Below are positions 24,188-33,859 of a stretch of DNA of 64,000 bases, in pieces; position 1 is the first letter of the stretch; the number at the start of each line of letters is the position of its first letter. The position numbers were made by a program, and so were the translations under genes. The DNA is taken from positions 255,522 through 319,521 of the forward strand of contig NZ_HE611016.1 of assembly GCF_000236865.1 (NCBI RefSeq), read 5' to 3'. The notes below the pieces were generated by a model. The model ran no database searches, was not told the origin of the DNA, and saw nothing but the letters and a program-made list of their open reading frames with translations. Source of the DNA: Senegalimassilia anaerobia JC110 (GTDB lineage: Bacteria; Actinomycetota; Coriobacteriia; Coriobacteriales; Eggerthellaceae).

Positions 24188-25420
24188 CTACATGTCCCCA
24201 TTCCACATATGCTCGCGATACTCCTCCAGTAGATCGACCAAAGTTGCCGATTCCCTTGCATGGCGCTCTATGCTCTCGTAGCGATTCGTTGAACCAGATA
24301 GATTACCAGGCACACGGCGCGAACGTGTTTGTTGCCCGCAACGGTCAAGGAACTCATCCCAGTGAGTTTTGATCCATTCCTCAAAACAAGTACGCTCATT
24401 CTCATCCTCGAATGTTGGGATAAGCGTATCAAGCAAACGAACTTCTTCGACTGCGCTGGGACCTTCTTTACTTTCATCTAGCTCAAACATCATCGCGATA
24501 CGCTCAATGGAGCCCTTAAGGTAATAGGCGTAGAAATGAGCGGCTTCGGAAAAATCCGCGCGGTAAGAATTGTGAAGGGTGGAGATACTTGGCGCCGGGA
24601 TCCACAGATGGTCGGAATATGCACCGGGCATTTTATGAATCATTGTCTGATGGTAGTAGAAGTAGGCTGTCCACCAGTTTGGGTGCGAGAAAAACGGGCT
24701 AGCCAGCATAAAGTACTCGACTCCGGTCCAGCCTTCTTCAGGCTTGCGAACAAAAGTGAACTCGGGAAAGTCGGCGTGGCAATAGCAGTACCCGCCATAT
24801 TCCTCATCCCTCGCTAAAACAGGAAGGGTATGAACCCATTTGGAAGGCTCGGACAGCAGCTGAGGGAGCCTCTCAAGTGGCGTTTTGTCCAAACCAAAAT
24901 GCCTACGCCAAAGTCGCTCGGTCTCGAGCGGGTTGGCCGTCTCCTTTTTTGGGGTATTGTTGTCAGCGTTCCTCGTATAGACGGCACCGGCACGAACAAC
25001 ACTGCGCCCCTCTCCATAATCAACGGTCAAATAATAAGGCAGGGATTCGCTATCGTGGTCAATTAGGACAACGTCAATACAAGCGTTGCCCAGCTTAATC
25101 GATGCGACGCGAACTTTGGGAATCCCATCGGCCCAGTGCTTTGCACGCAGCATATTAACGATGCTTTGCGTATTCCTCCGTTCGCCCAAGAGATTAACGT
25201 CGCCGGTTGGCTGAAAGTCCTCTTCTTCGTTAATGCCGATAATCAAAAGCCCTGTTGTGTCTTCGGGATTGTTCGCCATGCAGATTATGTCGTGAAGTAA
25301 GTCCGCCTTGTTTTCATGCCACTCACGCTTGAAATCCCAATAGGACCCTTCGCGCTTGAGGTTGGCAAGGTCTGCCACTAATTTTGGCAATGATTCATCA
25401 TTCGTATATCTTGGTTCCAT
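24188..25420 (-). CDS. AlbA_2 (Schlafen-type) domain protein
   Basis: 410 residues. The N-terminal ~150 residues match the AlbA_2 domain: EGSYWDFKREWHENKADLLH (E-x3-DFK), DIICMANNPEDTTGLLIIGI, then RVASIKLGN and SVVRAGAVYTRNADNNTPK. The remaining ~250 residues are rich in aromatic residues and unassigned. AlbA_2 proteins are often found with type I restriction systems and other defence genes. Some Schlafen relatives cut RNA. It follows hsdR by 72 nt on the same strand and is probably the last gene of the defence operon. Confidence 0.75.
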   Translation of the reverse strand: MEPRYTNDESLPKLVADLANLKREGSYWDFKREWHENKADLLHDIICMANNPEDTTGLLIIGINEEEDFQPTGDVNLLGERRNTQSIVNMLRAKHWADGIPKVRVASIKLGNACIDVVLIDHDSESLPYYLTVDYGEGRSVVRAGAVYTRNADNNTPKKETANPLETERLWRRHFGLDKTPLERLPQLLSEPSKWVHTLPVLARDEEYGGYCYCHADFPEFTFVRKPEEGWTGVEYFMLASPFFSHPNWWTAYFYYHQTMIHKMPGAYSDHLWIPAPSISTLHNSYRADFSEAAHFYAYYLKGSIERIAMMFELDESKEGPSAVEEVRLLDTLIPTFEDENERTCFEEWIKTHWDEFLDRCGQQTRSRRVPGNLSGSTNRYESIERHARESATLVDLLEEYREHMWNGDM

Positions 25421-25492
25421 CCAGCACCTGCTATTAATCGTTGCCCTTTTGCATAACTCCGGAACGATAGGCGGACGCCCTCGACCACCTAT

Positions 25493-28400
25493 CTACTCGT
25501 AGCTTTTGAAGTTTTCTGCCTGCTCCATGACCTTCTCGAAAACCTCCTCATCCCACTCGGGCGGATAGCCGTTCTTATAGAGCAGTACGGTCAGATCCAT
25601 GTTGAGTTGGCTTTTGATATCGTCGCGCGTCGACCAGTCGGCATATTGCGCCTTGTCGTTTACGAGTTTCGAAATCTCTTTTGCAAGCGCAATGCACTTC
25701 TCGTCGTTGAAGATAAAACCGTGGTCGTCGCGCACCTTAACCAGGATGTCGTAGAACGCCTTCTCCTCGTAGGTTATGCCCATCTTCTCGAAGGAGTCCT
25801 TGTCCTCCTTAAGATCGCGAAGAATGTCAATGAGCTGCTCGCTTAGGTTATCAACAAAATCAGATACGACCTCGCTCGTAAAGGTAAGGTTGTCGCGTGA
25901 GTTGTAGGCGTCCACCACCTTGCGAAGGCGCTCATCGAATTGTTGCGCTTTCACCTTGTTGGTGCGTCCGTAATCCTTAATTGCCCGCTTTACGAGCTTC
26001 ATCAAAGCGTTGAATTTAGTGATGGGCATTTTCATGGCGTTGAGTTCGGCAACTGCCGCTTCGCCGAAGAGGTCCTCGGGGCCGTCGGCGTCGATAACGC
26101 TCTCCACGCCCGTGCAACTAATCGCCTGTCGTACCATCTCCTCAACGACCTCGTTCATCATCTCAGCATCGGGCGCATCGCCCTTGGTCTGTTTGTAGAC
26201 GATGGAGCGGATTGCCAGGTAGAACTGGGACATCACGGTCTCGCGGTCGGAAAGCTCTCCCGAGGGGAAGCATATCTGGTACGCAGATTTCAGGATGCGC
26301 GTGAGTCCCATGAATCGCGTCTGGAACTCTTTCGAAAGCTGTACGTACTCGGCGGCCCTGTTCAGGCACCCGAGGCGCTCAAGGGGCTTGCCCGTATGGA
26401 AGGCGCTCGAGTCGAAGTTGACCAGGAGGTCGTCGATCATAGCCAGGTGGTTGCGGAAAATGCCTAGGGCGACGGTCAGATCGTCAATAGCGCTGGAATC
26501 ATCGCCGCCATAGGTCTTGAGCGCTTTCATCATGTTCTCTTTGATGCCGATGTAGTCGACCACAAGCCCCTGGTCTTTGCCTTCGAACACGCGGTTCACG
26601 CGACTGATGGTCTGTACCAGCGTATGGCGTTGCAGCGGCTTGTCGATATACATGACGGCGAGCGAGGGAACGTCGAAGCCCGTGATCCACATGTCGCATA
26701 CGACGGCCACCTTGAAGTTCGAGTCATTATTCTTGAACTGCTTGTCCAGCTTCTTGCGCCATTCCTTGTTGCCGCAGGCGTCGAAGAGGCCCCTCGGGTC
26801 GTCCTTGCCGCGCGTAGCCACGATGTTGATCTTGGGCAGCGCCTCGAGCTCCTCCAGCTGCTCTTGCGAAAGCTTGCTCTCATTTTCTGCCTTCTTCGCC
26901 ACGCCCCATTCGGGCCGTATGGCCAGGATGGCGTTGAGCAGGTCGAAGGCATGGGCGCGGTTAGAGCAGACGATCATGGCCTTCTGCACCACGCCCGGCT
27001 TCTCCCCGCAGAGGCGCTCGTAGTGCTCGACCATGTCGGCTGCGAGCTTCTTAAGGCGGTCGGGATCGCGCAGCAGCACCTCCATCGAGCTCATGGCGCG
27101 CTGGCTCTCCTCGATGGCGTCCTCGGTCGAGCCCTCCTCGGCGCAGCGGTCGTAGTATTCTTGGATCTTCTTCGCCTCTTCATCGGAGAGGAGCACTCGC
27201 GCCAACCTTGGCTCGTAGGCGATGCGCACGGTGATTCCGTCGTCGCTCGATTCCTTCATGGTGTAGCGGTCCACAACGGGGCCGAACACGGCGATCGTCT
27301 CGTCGATGGGCGTGCCCGTGAAGCCGACATACGTCGCGTTCGGGAATCCGTCGCGCAGGTATTTGGCGAAGCCGTAGCGGGTGAAGGCGCCCTCTTCGGT
27401 GATCATGAGCTTAGAGCCCACGCCCGTCTGGGTGCGGTGTGCCTCGTCGGAAATGCAGATGATGTTGCAGCGGTCGGAAAGGAGACCCATCTGCTCGCTG
27501 AACTTCTGGATGGTGGTGATGTAGACGCCGCCCGATTCGCGCCCGCGCAGCGTCTCAGCCAAGTCGTCGCGCGTCTCGATGCTGCGCACGTTCTCGTCGT
27601 GCAGGAACCGCTTCGCGGTCACGAACAGCTCGCTTGCCTGGTTGTCCAGGTCCTCGCGATCGACGATGAGCACGATGGTGGGATTGCCCAGCTCTTCGCT
27701 GCGTCGAAGCATCATCAGGCGCGAGAGGAAGAGCATCGTGTACGTCTTGCCGCAGCCAGTGGCGCCGAAGTACGTGCCGCCCTTGCCGTCGCCCTCGGGC
27801 CGCAGGTGCTCGCAAATGTTGTCGAGCATCCTCGTCGCTGCGAAGTACTGCGGGTAGCGGCAGACTATCTCGGTGGAGTTTTTGCTGTCGTCTGGGAAGA
27901 AGACGAAGTCGCGAACGATTGCCAGGAAGCGGTCGGGCGCGAACGCGCCCTCGACCATGGTGTAAAGCGAGCTGATGCCGTTCGACACCTTATCGACGTC
28001 ATTGGCCTTGTTCCAGGCGTAGAAATACGAGTACGGAGTGAACACGGTGCCGATCTTGCTGTTGGCGCCATCGCTGACCGCGGCGATGCAGCAGTACTTG
28101 AGCAGACTCGGGATGTCGCGCGCGTAGCGGATGGCGATTTGCTTCCACGCGTCGTGGATGGTCTTATCCTCCTCTATGGCGGTCTTGAACTCGAGGATAG
28201 CGAGTGGTATGCCGTTCACGAAGCACAAAAGGTCGGGGCGACGGGTGCGCACGTCCTCGACCGTATATTGGTTCACGATGAGGAAATCGTTACTCGAGAT
28301 GTCGTCGAAGTCGATGTACTCGATATAGACAGCAGGCCTGTTCGCATCTTCGCGAAGAAGCGTGTACCCCTCGTTGATGAGCCAGAACCCTCGTTGACAC

Positions 28401-28678
28401 CCGTCGTAGAGCGGAGTCGAGGGGATACGCTTGAGCTCGCTCACGAGCGTCTGGAGCTCGCCCTCAGTTAAGTCGATATCGGCATAGCGGCGTCGAAGGC
28501 TCGACTTCAACCGGTCTTCCATGAGCGGCTCGTCGAAGCGGCGGTGCAGCAGCTCGCCATTGGCATAACTCCAATGAACACCGCCGGCATCCTGCTGCTG
28601 GAACAGCTCGATGATCGCCTGCTCAAGCTCGTCCTCGGTGAACTTGCTGTTTTCGAATTTAAGGTCTGCCGCTTCCAT
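25493..28678 (-). CDS. hsdR: Type I restriction enzyme R subunit
   Basis: 1061 residues. The N-terminal PD-(D/E)xK nuclease has RPDLLCF (D149) and LEFK (E163, K165). The SF2 translocase has Walker A GATGCGKT at 305-312 and the DEAH box ISDEAHR at ~409-415. Downstream helicase blocks include VVCDMWITGFDVPSLAVMYI and HTLVQTISRVNRVF. A C-terminal helical domain contacts the methylase. It cleaves unmodified DNA after translocation. The start is 6 nt after the Abi_C-like gene's stop, so the two are translationally close. All catalytic residues seen are intact. Confidence 0.96.
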   Translation of the reverse strand: MEAADLKFENSKFTEDELEQAIIELFQQQDAGGVHWSYANGELLHRRFDEPLMEDRLKSSLRRRYADIDLTEGELQTLVSELKRIPSTPLYDGCQRGFWLINEGYTLLREDANRPAVYIEYIDFDDISSNDFLIVNQYTVEDVRTRRPDLLCFVNGIPLAILEFKTAIEEDKTIHDAWKQIAIRYARDIPSLLKYCCIAAVSDGANSKIGTVFTPYSYFYAWNKANDVDKVSNGISSLYTMVEGAFAPDRFLAIVRDFVFFPDDSKNSTEIVCRYPQYFAATRMLDNICEHLRPEGDGKGGTYFGATGCGKTYTMLFLSRLMMLRRSEELGNPTIVLIVDREDLDNQASELFVTAKRFLHDENVRSIETRDDLAETLRGRESGGVYITTIQKFSEQMGLLSDRCNIICISDEAHRTQTGVGSKLMITEEGAFTRYGFAKYLRDGFPNATYVGFTGTPIDETIAVFGPVVDRYTMKESSDDGITVRIAYEPRLARVLLSDEEAKKIQEYYDRCAEEGSTEDAIEESQRAMSSMEVLLRDPDRLKKLAADMVEHYERLCGEKPGVVQKAMIVCSNRAHAFDLLNAILAIRPEWGVAKKAENESKLSQEQLEELEALPKINIVATRGKDDPRGLFDACGNKEWRKKLDKQFKNNDSNFKVAVVCDMWITGFDVPSLAVMYIDKPLQRHTLVQTISRVNRVFEGKDQGLVVDYIGIKENMMKALKTYGGDDSSAIDDLTVALGIFRNHLAMIDDLLVNFDSSAFHTGKPLERLGCLNRAAEYVQLSKEFQTRFMGLTRILKSAYQICFPSGELSDRETVMSQFYLAIRSIVYKQTKGDAPDAEMMNEVVEEMVRQAISCTGVESVIDADGPEDLFGEAAVAELNAMKMPITKFNALMKLVKRAIKDYGRTNKVKAQQFDERLRKVVDAYNSRDNLTFTSEVVSDFVDNLSEQLIDILRDLKEDKDSFEKMGITYEEKAFYDILVKVRDDHGFIFNDEKCIALAKEISKLVNDKAQYADWSTRDDIKSQLNMDLTVLLYKNGYPPEWDEEVFEKVMEQAENFKSYE

Positions 28679-28684
28679 GCTTGC

Positions 28685-29599
28685 CTACTCTTTGTCGGTC
28701 GTTTCCTGGATGAGGTATGTGTTAAGGGCGCACGCCAGATTGACGGCAAGGTTGGCCATGGGCCTGCTCATCTCGCACCCCGTCGCTCCGGAGCCATGTG
28801 CTGCCGCCTTGTTGCGAATGATGGGAAGCGACATAAGAACGCTGTTCTGGAAGGCCTCGGGCTTAAGGCCCTCCGGGAGGGACAGCTTGCCGGCCTCGAG
28901 CAAACGCTTTGTAAGGCCGTTGGCCGCCTCCGTCTCGGACCCCGAACCCAAGATGACCTTGAGGACGCTCTCGTAGCTCTTCTCGGCATTGATCACAGCC
29001 TCGGCGTAATCGCCGCGCCCCAGGAAATCGATGGCCTTCCTCAGTTCGTCGTAAGCTCCCTGATAGAGAGGGCACGCATCCTCGAGTTCCTTCATCTCAC
29101 CGAGAGTCTTGAGCTTTAGGTCTTGCTCAAACTGCCTGGAATCGATCTTGACCAACCGTCCATCGACGAGAATCCAGGGGATATCTTGCTCGCGGAGCAC
29201 CTTGTTGATCTCGTCGCGGAAACCGCCCTTGCCGTTTTCGGCGTCGTCGGAAAGCTCCTCGTATTGGAGTTCTATGAGGTCGAAGAAGTGCGGCGTGCAA
29301 ACGTTTGCAAGGGCATGAACCTCGTCAAGGCCCGAACCCATGCACATCATATCCAGGTCAACGACCCGGTAATCGACGCTCTCGTTGAGCTCGCGTATCG
29401 CAAGATCAAGGGCGTCGGTATCGACGGTATAGTTATCGTAGCGACTGGGCTGGAGACTAATCGGCTCACGGAAGTCCTCCATGACGCGTGCGATTAGGAC
29501 TTTAGCGCTATAGGGAACGCTGCCGCCGTCATCTCCGCCAAACCAGTTTGACTCGTCCTGAAGCAACTCCTCATAACGCTCAGAGAATAGGTGTCCCAT
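28685..29599 (-). CDS. Abi_C-like (abortive infection C-terminal, HEPN) protein inside the type I R-M operon
   Basis: 304 residues. The N-terminal half is diverged (FSERYEELL, FREPISLQPSRYDN, ELQYEEL). The C-terminal ~110 residues follow the Abi_C pattern: AVINAEKSYESVLKVIL, LLEAGKLSLPEGLKP, then LPIIRNKAAAHGSG and NLACALNTYLIQ. The R-N-x4-H arrangement recalls HEPN nucleases. ATG 29599 follows the hsdS stop by 2 nt, and hsdR begins 6 nt after this gene ends. It is thus built into the R-M operon, and may act as a back-up toxin if restriction fails or may need the R-M complex for control. Confidence 0.65.
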   Translation of the reverse strand: MGHLFSERYEELLQDESNWFGGDDGGSVPYSAKVLIARVMEDFREPISLQPSRYDNYTVDTDALDLAIRELNESVDYRVVDLDMMCMGSGLDEVHALANVCTPHFFDLIELQYEELSDDAENGKGGFRDEINKVLREQDIPWILVDGRLVKIDSRQFEQDLKLKTLGEMKELEDACPLYQGAYDELRKAIDFLGRGDYAEAVINAEKSYESVLKVILGSGSETEAANGLTKRLLEAGKLSLPEGLKPEAFQNSVLMSLPIIRNKAAAHGSGATGCEMSRPMANLAVNLACALNTYLIQETTDKE

Positions 29600-29601
29600 G
29601 A

Positions 29602-30717
29602 TTACCTCGACGCCTCCTCGACTGAGCCCCGGATAAGTATGGGGCATAAGTCCTTGAGCTGGGCTATGAGGCGGGCGTTAATTCGCGCCCTCGTCCAATA
29701 CGCTCTCCTTAATTCAGCGATAGCTTTAATTGTTTCACCGTCGGGGATTGGCATTTCGCAAGATAAGAAGCGGTCAATAGCCATGCTGCCTCGAATGCTG
29801 TCATCGCAAATAAACCAGCCATTACGACCAATTTCCGCACGAGAGAACCAAGCCATTAGAAACACTGCCATATCAGTATTCGATGCCATGAAAACAGAGT
29901 ACGCTGGTGAAACAGCAATACAGGAGTCCGTTTCGTTCACCGCAATCGGATAAGAGGCATCTCTACCGACATGAAGCAGATTGCATGCAATCTGACCTGG
30001 TTTGACCAGCTTGTATTTAAGCAAGTCGTCGCTGCTTGCCTTGGAGAGCATAAGCTCCTTCTTGATGTTGACACCGTAAGCTACGTCACACTTGCCGTCA
30101 AAGTTGCGAACGTCGACTTCACGTAAGTAGTTACCGACAGGTTCCCACGTCTTCGATTTCTTGCACCGATCAAGAAGCGCGTCGCACGTCAGCTTGAGAT
30201 CGTCGAGGCCCTTCTCGTATGCCCGCTGGTTAGCCAGCATCGCCTCATAGATGGCGACATACTTCCGTTGCACCTCAATCGGCGGCAAATAAATCTGCAT
30301 GTCACAGAGGGCATTCCAGCTAAAAACTTCTGTAGAACTGCCCCATGAGCAGAAACAGGCTTCGCGGTCCCATTCATCCCGCGAAAAATGAAGAAACAAA
30401 TACCTCGCATCGAGTTCGCCGCGCTTAGCGGGGGAGATTCGAAATGCGGCGTTGTTCCAGCTGATAAGGACTGAACGCATCGTGTCGTTAAATCCAAATC
30501 CAATATGTTTGCCATGGGTCCGTGGATTATAAACAAACGTATTGGGCGGTACAACAATATATTTTGATATGTCGGCATCCTCTAGTTTCGCCTTCGTCGG
30601 AATTAACTCCTTGGTAATGGTCATGCCAACAACAGCGTCTTTGCTAAGCGCACAATCAGCATTGGTTTGAGTGACTTGCTCAATATAATCGCCCAGTCTA
30701 GCTTTAATTAATCCCAT
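29602..30717 (-). CDS. hsdS: Type I restriction enzyme specificity subunit
   Basis: 371 residues with the two-half layout of HsdS. TRD1 spans ~1-150 and ends in LPPIEVQRKYVAIYEAMLAN, the start of the central conserved helix. TRD2 spans ~195-340 and ends in a second helix (ELRRAYWTRARINARLIAQL). It sets the bipartite DNA target of both methylase and nuclease. The first 14 nt overlap the end of hsdM, and the Abi_C-like gene follows after 2 nt. AT content is higher than in hsdM, as is common for exchanged specificity genes. The target sequence cannot be predicted here. Confidence 0.92.
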   Translation of the reverse strand: MGLIKARLGDYIEQVTQTNADCALSKDAVVGMTITKELIPTKAKLEDADISKYIVVPPNTFVYNPRTHGKHIGFGFNDTMRSVLISWNNAAFRISPAKRGELDARYLFLHFSRDEWDREACFCSWGSSTEVFSWNALCDMQIYLPPIEVQRKYVAIYEAMLANQRAYEKGLDDLKLTCDALLDRCKKSKTWEPVGNYLREVDVRNFDGKCDVAYGVNIKKELMLSKASSDDLLKYKLVKPGQIACNLLHVGRDASYPIAVNETDSCIAVSPAYSVFMASNTDMAVFLMAWFSRAEIGRNGWFICDDSIRGSMAIDRFLSCEMPIPDGETIKAIAELRRAYWTRARINARLIAQLKDLCPILIRGSVEEASR

Positions 30718-32320
30718 AACCGATACCCTCGAACGCGGCCTCGAGCATGGCCTGAGACTTCTTCTCGGTAGCCAAAAGCTCTTTCATCTCGGACTGGATA
30801 CGGCCCATCTCTTTCTCGTAGTCGATGCCCAAATCATGGTCAATGAACTCAATGTATTTGCTCGGCGTGAGAGCGAATCCATGGCTCTCGATGGCGAGCC
30901 CATCAGAGTCGTCACCCTTGATGCGGACGGATTTGCACAGCTCTGGTACGTCCTCATAGCCGCCGTCGACGCAACGCCAACTCTCGAAGATGCCTTTAAC
31001 GCGAGAAATCTGCTCAGACGTGAGCACCGTTTTCTTCTTGTTCTTATTCTTGTCGTACGTGTATTTCTCGATATTCTCATTCCACGTGCGCAAATCCATG
31101 AACAGCACCTCGCCGCGGCGGTCGCGCAGCTTGCGGCCGGCCTTTTCGCCGGCTCCCTTATTCATGTTCAGGATCCAAAGCGTCACCGAGATATCGGTGG
31201 TGTAGAACATGTCGCGAGGCAGTACGATTATGGCCTCGACTTTGTCGTTCTCGAGGATCTTCTGGCGTATAGCGCCTTCGTCGCCGTCGGCGTTAAGGGC
31301 ACCATTGGCGAGCAGAAAGCCCGCAACCCCATGGTTAACGTCGAGCTTCGAGAGCATGTGCAAGATCCACGCGTAGTTCGCGTTGGACGCGGGCGGTATG
31401 GGATAGCCTTTCCAGCGTGGATCGTTAAGAAGCTCATCGGCGCCGCGCCAGTTCTTCAGGTTGAACGGCGGATTTGCCATGATGTAGTCGACCTTCTTGT
31501 CCTTATGCTGGTCTTTCTCGAAGGTTGAGACGGCTTCCTCGCCGAGATTGTTCGAAATGCCGCGGATGGCCAGGTTCATTTTGCATAGGCGCCACGTATC
31601 GGGGTTCGATTCCTGTCCAACGACCGAGATCGCGCTGCTATTGCCGTGGTGACGTTCCACGAACTTGTGAGACTGCACGAACATGCCGCCCGAACCGCAG
31701 CACGGGTCGTAGACGACCCCCTCGTAAGGCTCGATGAGCTCAGCGATGAGCTGAACAACGCAAGCGGGTGTGTAGAACTCTCCGTCCTCCTTCGAGCTGC
31801 CGACGGCGAACGTCTGCAAGAAGTACTCGTACACGCGTCCGATAAGGTCTTCCTCGTGGTAGCGCTTCTCGCTGATCTTGGCAATCTCGTCTATGAGCGA
31901 CTTAATGGAACTCTTGGTTGCGCCGAGCGTGGCAAACAGGCCCAGCGGCAAGGCGCCCCTGAGCGAGGGGTTTGCCTTCTCCGCCTCGCTCATGGCGTTA
32001 TCGATGATAGTTGCGATCGCGTTGTCTCCTGCGTGATCGACAAGGTAAGTCCACCGTGCAGGTTCGGGCAGATAGAATACGTTGACCGCGTTGTAGAAAG
32101 AAGGCTTCTCAAGGAATGCCGGGATGTCGCCGTACTGCTCGGCGAGCTCCTTGCGACGATTATTAAATTTGTCTCCAGCGAACTTCAGGAATACGAGGCT
32201 GATGACGGCGTCGCGGTTCTTCTCCATGCTGCCGACGCCGCGAAGCGCAACGCGACAGTTCCACAGCACTTGCTCGAGCGTAAGCTCAGAATCCTTCTTC
32301 TTGGTGCTTTTGCGTGGCAT
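30704..32320 (-). CDS. hsdM: Type I restriction enzyme DNA methyltransferase subunit
   Basis: 538 residues. An N-terminal helical HsdM_N domain is followed by the N6-adenine methylase domain: SAM-binding DPCCGSGGMF at 205-214 and catalytic NPPF at 283-286. A C-terminal coiled-coil tail follows for HsdS contact. It methylates adenine in the target, protecting host DNA. The start is ATG 32320 behind TAGGAG. It is the first gene of an hsdM-hsdS-abi-hsdR-albA_2 unit and diverges from the gene at 32667. Confidence 0.96.
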   Translation of the reverse strand: MPRKSTKKKDSELTLEQVLWNCRVALRGVGSMEKNRDAVISLVFLKFAGDKFNNRRKELAEQYGDIPAFLEKPSFYNAVNVFYLPEPARWTYLVDHAGDNAIATIIDNAMSEAEKANPSLRGALPLGLFATLGATKSSIKSLIDEIAKISEKRYHEEDLIGRVYEYFLQTFAVGSSKEDGEFYTPACVVQLIAELIEPYEGVVYDPCCGSGGMFVQSHKFVERHHGNSSAISVVGQESNPDTWRLCKMNLAIRGISNNLGEEAVSTFEKDQHKDKKVDYIMANPPFNLKNWRGADELLNDPRWKGYPIPPASNANYAWILHMLSKLDVNHGVAGFLLANGALNADGDEGAIRQKILENDKVEAIIVLPRDMFYTTDISVTLWILNMNKGAGEKAGRKLRDRRGEVLFMDLRTWNENIEKYTYDKNKNKKKTVLTSEQISRVKGIFESWRCVDGGYEDVPELCKSVRIKGDDSDGLAIESHGFALTPSKYIEFIDHDLGIDYEKEMGRIQSEMKELLATEKKSQAMLEAAFEGIGYGIN

Positions 32321-32455
32321 AAGGCTCCTATGAGGTTGAAAAGCGGGAAGCGTAAGATAGGGGAACCAACCGCTCGTGAAAATCTTTTCCGCATCAGTTT
32401 AGCATTCAACAGGACGTAAAACCCATGATAGAAGTGGGTATATATCGTAAATGCG

Positions 32456-32652
32456 ATGCAAATGGAGAGGCGAACGCGCTATGTGCTCTTTGTTGCCGAA
32501 AACAAGGGCACTATGGGTGCAGTGGGGATCTTCGACATGGAGAACGTCAAAATCGCTTGCGTCAGGAAGCTCTTTTATAAGATGGGCATGAACGACGTGT
32601 TCTGCCACAATGGGCAACGTACGAGGACTTGCTTGAAGCGATGGAGGGATGA
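32456..32652 (+). CDS. Possible small, frameshifted ORF before the unknown gene
   Basis: One frame reads TRYVLFVAENKGTMGAVGIF and on to KLFYKMGMNDV. A shifted frame then continues LPQWATYEDLLEAMEG with a stop at 32650-32652. That stop overlaps an ATG at 32649 as ATGA, the arrangement of coupled genes. Without the shift the first frame ends at 32713. This may be a decayed small gene co-transcribed with its neighbour, or a chance frame. Confidence 0.25.
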
Positions 32653-32666
32653 ATCGGGGGTTGACC

Positions 32667-33800
32667 ATGAGCCACAAGGAGAATCAAGAGGAGGCAGAGC
32701 TTTCGATTTATGAGCAATCGTTGAAAGTTGCGAAGGCAAAAGGCGGAGAAGCGAGAAGGAATGTCTCTCGACTGTCTGGCGAGGCCCGCTTATTCGATAG
32801 GCCCGATATTCTCATCACAGCCGAAGGTGGAAGAAGGATGGTCGGCATAGAGCACTTCCGCGTTGACCACCATATCGGGAGGGGTAAGAAGGTTGAATCT
32901 AAGTCTGCGAGGTTCTCTTCCGATGCAGAGCGGTTTCGAAAACGACACGAGGATGCAGCTCGTAGGGGTGCTTTGGCGGAAGATGCTTACCAAGGGCTTG
33001 GCGATTTGATTAGTCGGGCGATACGGGAGCAATCGAACGCCTGTGTTGGCGACATCAGCACTTCGCTCGACGCCGGACTGTTCGGTAAGGATGGTCGCGG
33101 GCATGTGTCCAAGCTCGATGCGTATCGCGAGAAAATAATGCAGATTGACGCCGATGCCGATATCCGGCTTGGATTCCTGATTGAATTCCATACGGATTTG
33201 CGTCAATGGTTCCTTAATGATGGATTTAAGGAGATCAAGGTATCTCTAGGTCGGTTCCCAATAAGTTGCGAAGCCTTTGAGCTTCTCAAGAAAGCATCGG
33301 ATTACGTTGATTGGATCTTGCTTGCGTTTTGCCCGCTTTTCGGCAACGAAGTGAGAGATGCTGCAATTATCAGATGCAACAATGGCATGTTCGAAACGAG
33401 TGCCGCTCGACAAGGCGTAATTCAAACACCATATTTAGGCCTTGGGAAAAAGGCGCCTTTCGGCAAACAGGATAGACAAGGAAAGGTTGGCTTCGACGTC
33501 GGAAACAACGTTGTTGACTATCTGGTCGAAAACACGTCCGAGCAGATGGATGCTATCGAGTTGTTCAACAACTCGATAAGCGGAGCCGCTGAGGCGTTCA
33601 ATCTGGCACGGAGGAAAAAACCCTTTGCTGCAACGATGTCCGTTCAGCTTGCCTACGACGTAGCAAAAGACTCCTTGAAGCACACAAGCGGGAATGTTGA
33701 ACCGCAGGATGTTCTTAAGGCGATTGGCGGGATGAATCCATCAGAGAAGAGCGCGCGGATGGAGAATTGGCGGAAGCACTGGGGCAACGATAGCGCATAG
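32667..33800 (+). CDS. Hypothetical protein beside the R-M operon
   Basis: 377 residues (383 if ATG 32649 is used), not recognised. An N-terminal segment RPDILITAEGGRRMVGIEHF is reminiscent of the PD...E core of PD-(D/E)xK nucleases (D in RPD, E in GIEHF), but the usual lysine is replaced by F or H. A basic, Lys/Arg/Ser-rich stretch follows (GKKVESKSARFSSDAERFRK). The C-terminus is soluble and helical. GGGGG 6-7 nt upstream supports ATG 32667. It is divergent from hsdM and upstream of a DUF4268 nuclease-like gene, so a defence role is likely by position only. Confidence 0.55.
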   Translation: MSHKENQEEAELSIYEQSLKVAKAKGGEARRNVSRLSGEARLFDRPDILITAEGGRRMVGIEHFRVDHHIGRGKKVESKSARFSSDAERFRKRHEDAARRGALAEDAYQGLGDLISRAIREQSNACVGDISTSLDAGLFGKDGRGHVSKLDAYREKIMQIDADADIRLGFLIEFHTDLRQWFLNDGFKEIKVSLGRFPISCEAFELLKKASDYVDWILLAFCPLFGNEVRDAAIIRCNNGMFETSAARQGVIQTPYLGLGKKAPFGKQDRQGKVGFDVGNNVVDYLVENTSEQMDAIELFNNSISGAAEAFNLARRKKPFAATMSVQLAYDVAKDSLKHTSGNVEPQDVLKAIGGMNPSEKSARMENWRKHWGNDSA

Positions 33801-33859
33801 CTCAATTCTCAATTGATACGGACGAAGCGGCTACGCGCTAATGATTTGATAGGAATGCG

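Noticed and set aside
31600..31622. GGTTCGATTCC, a tRNA T-arm-like word
   Set aside because: It lies inside the intact hsdM coding sequence, and no acceptor or anticodon stem can be folded around it.
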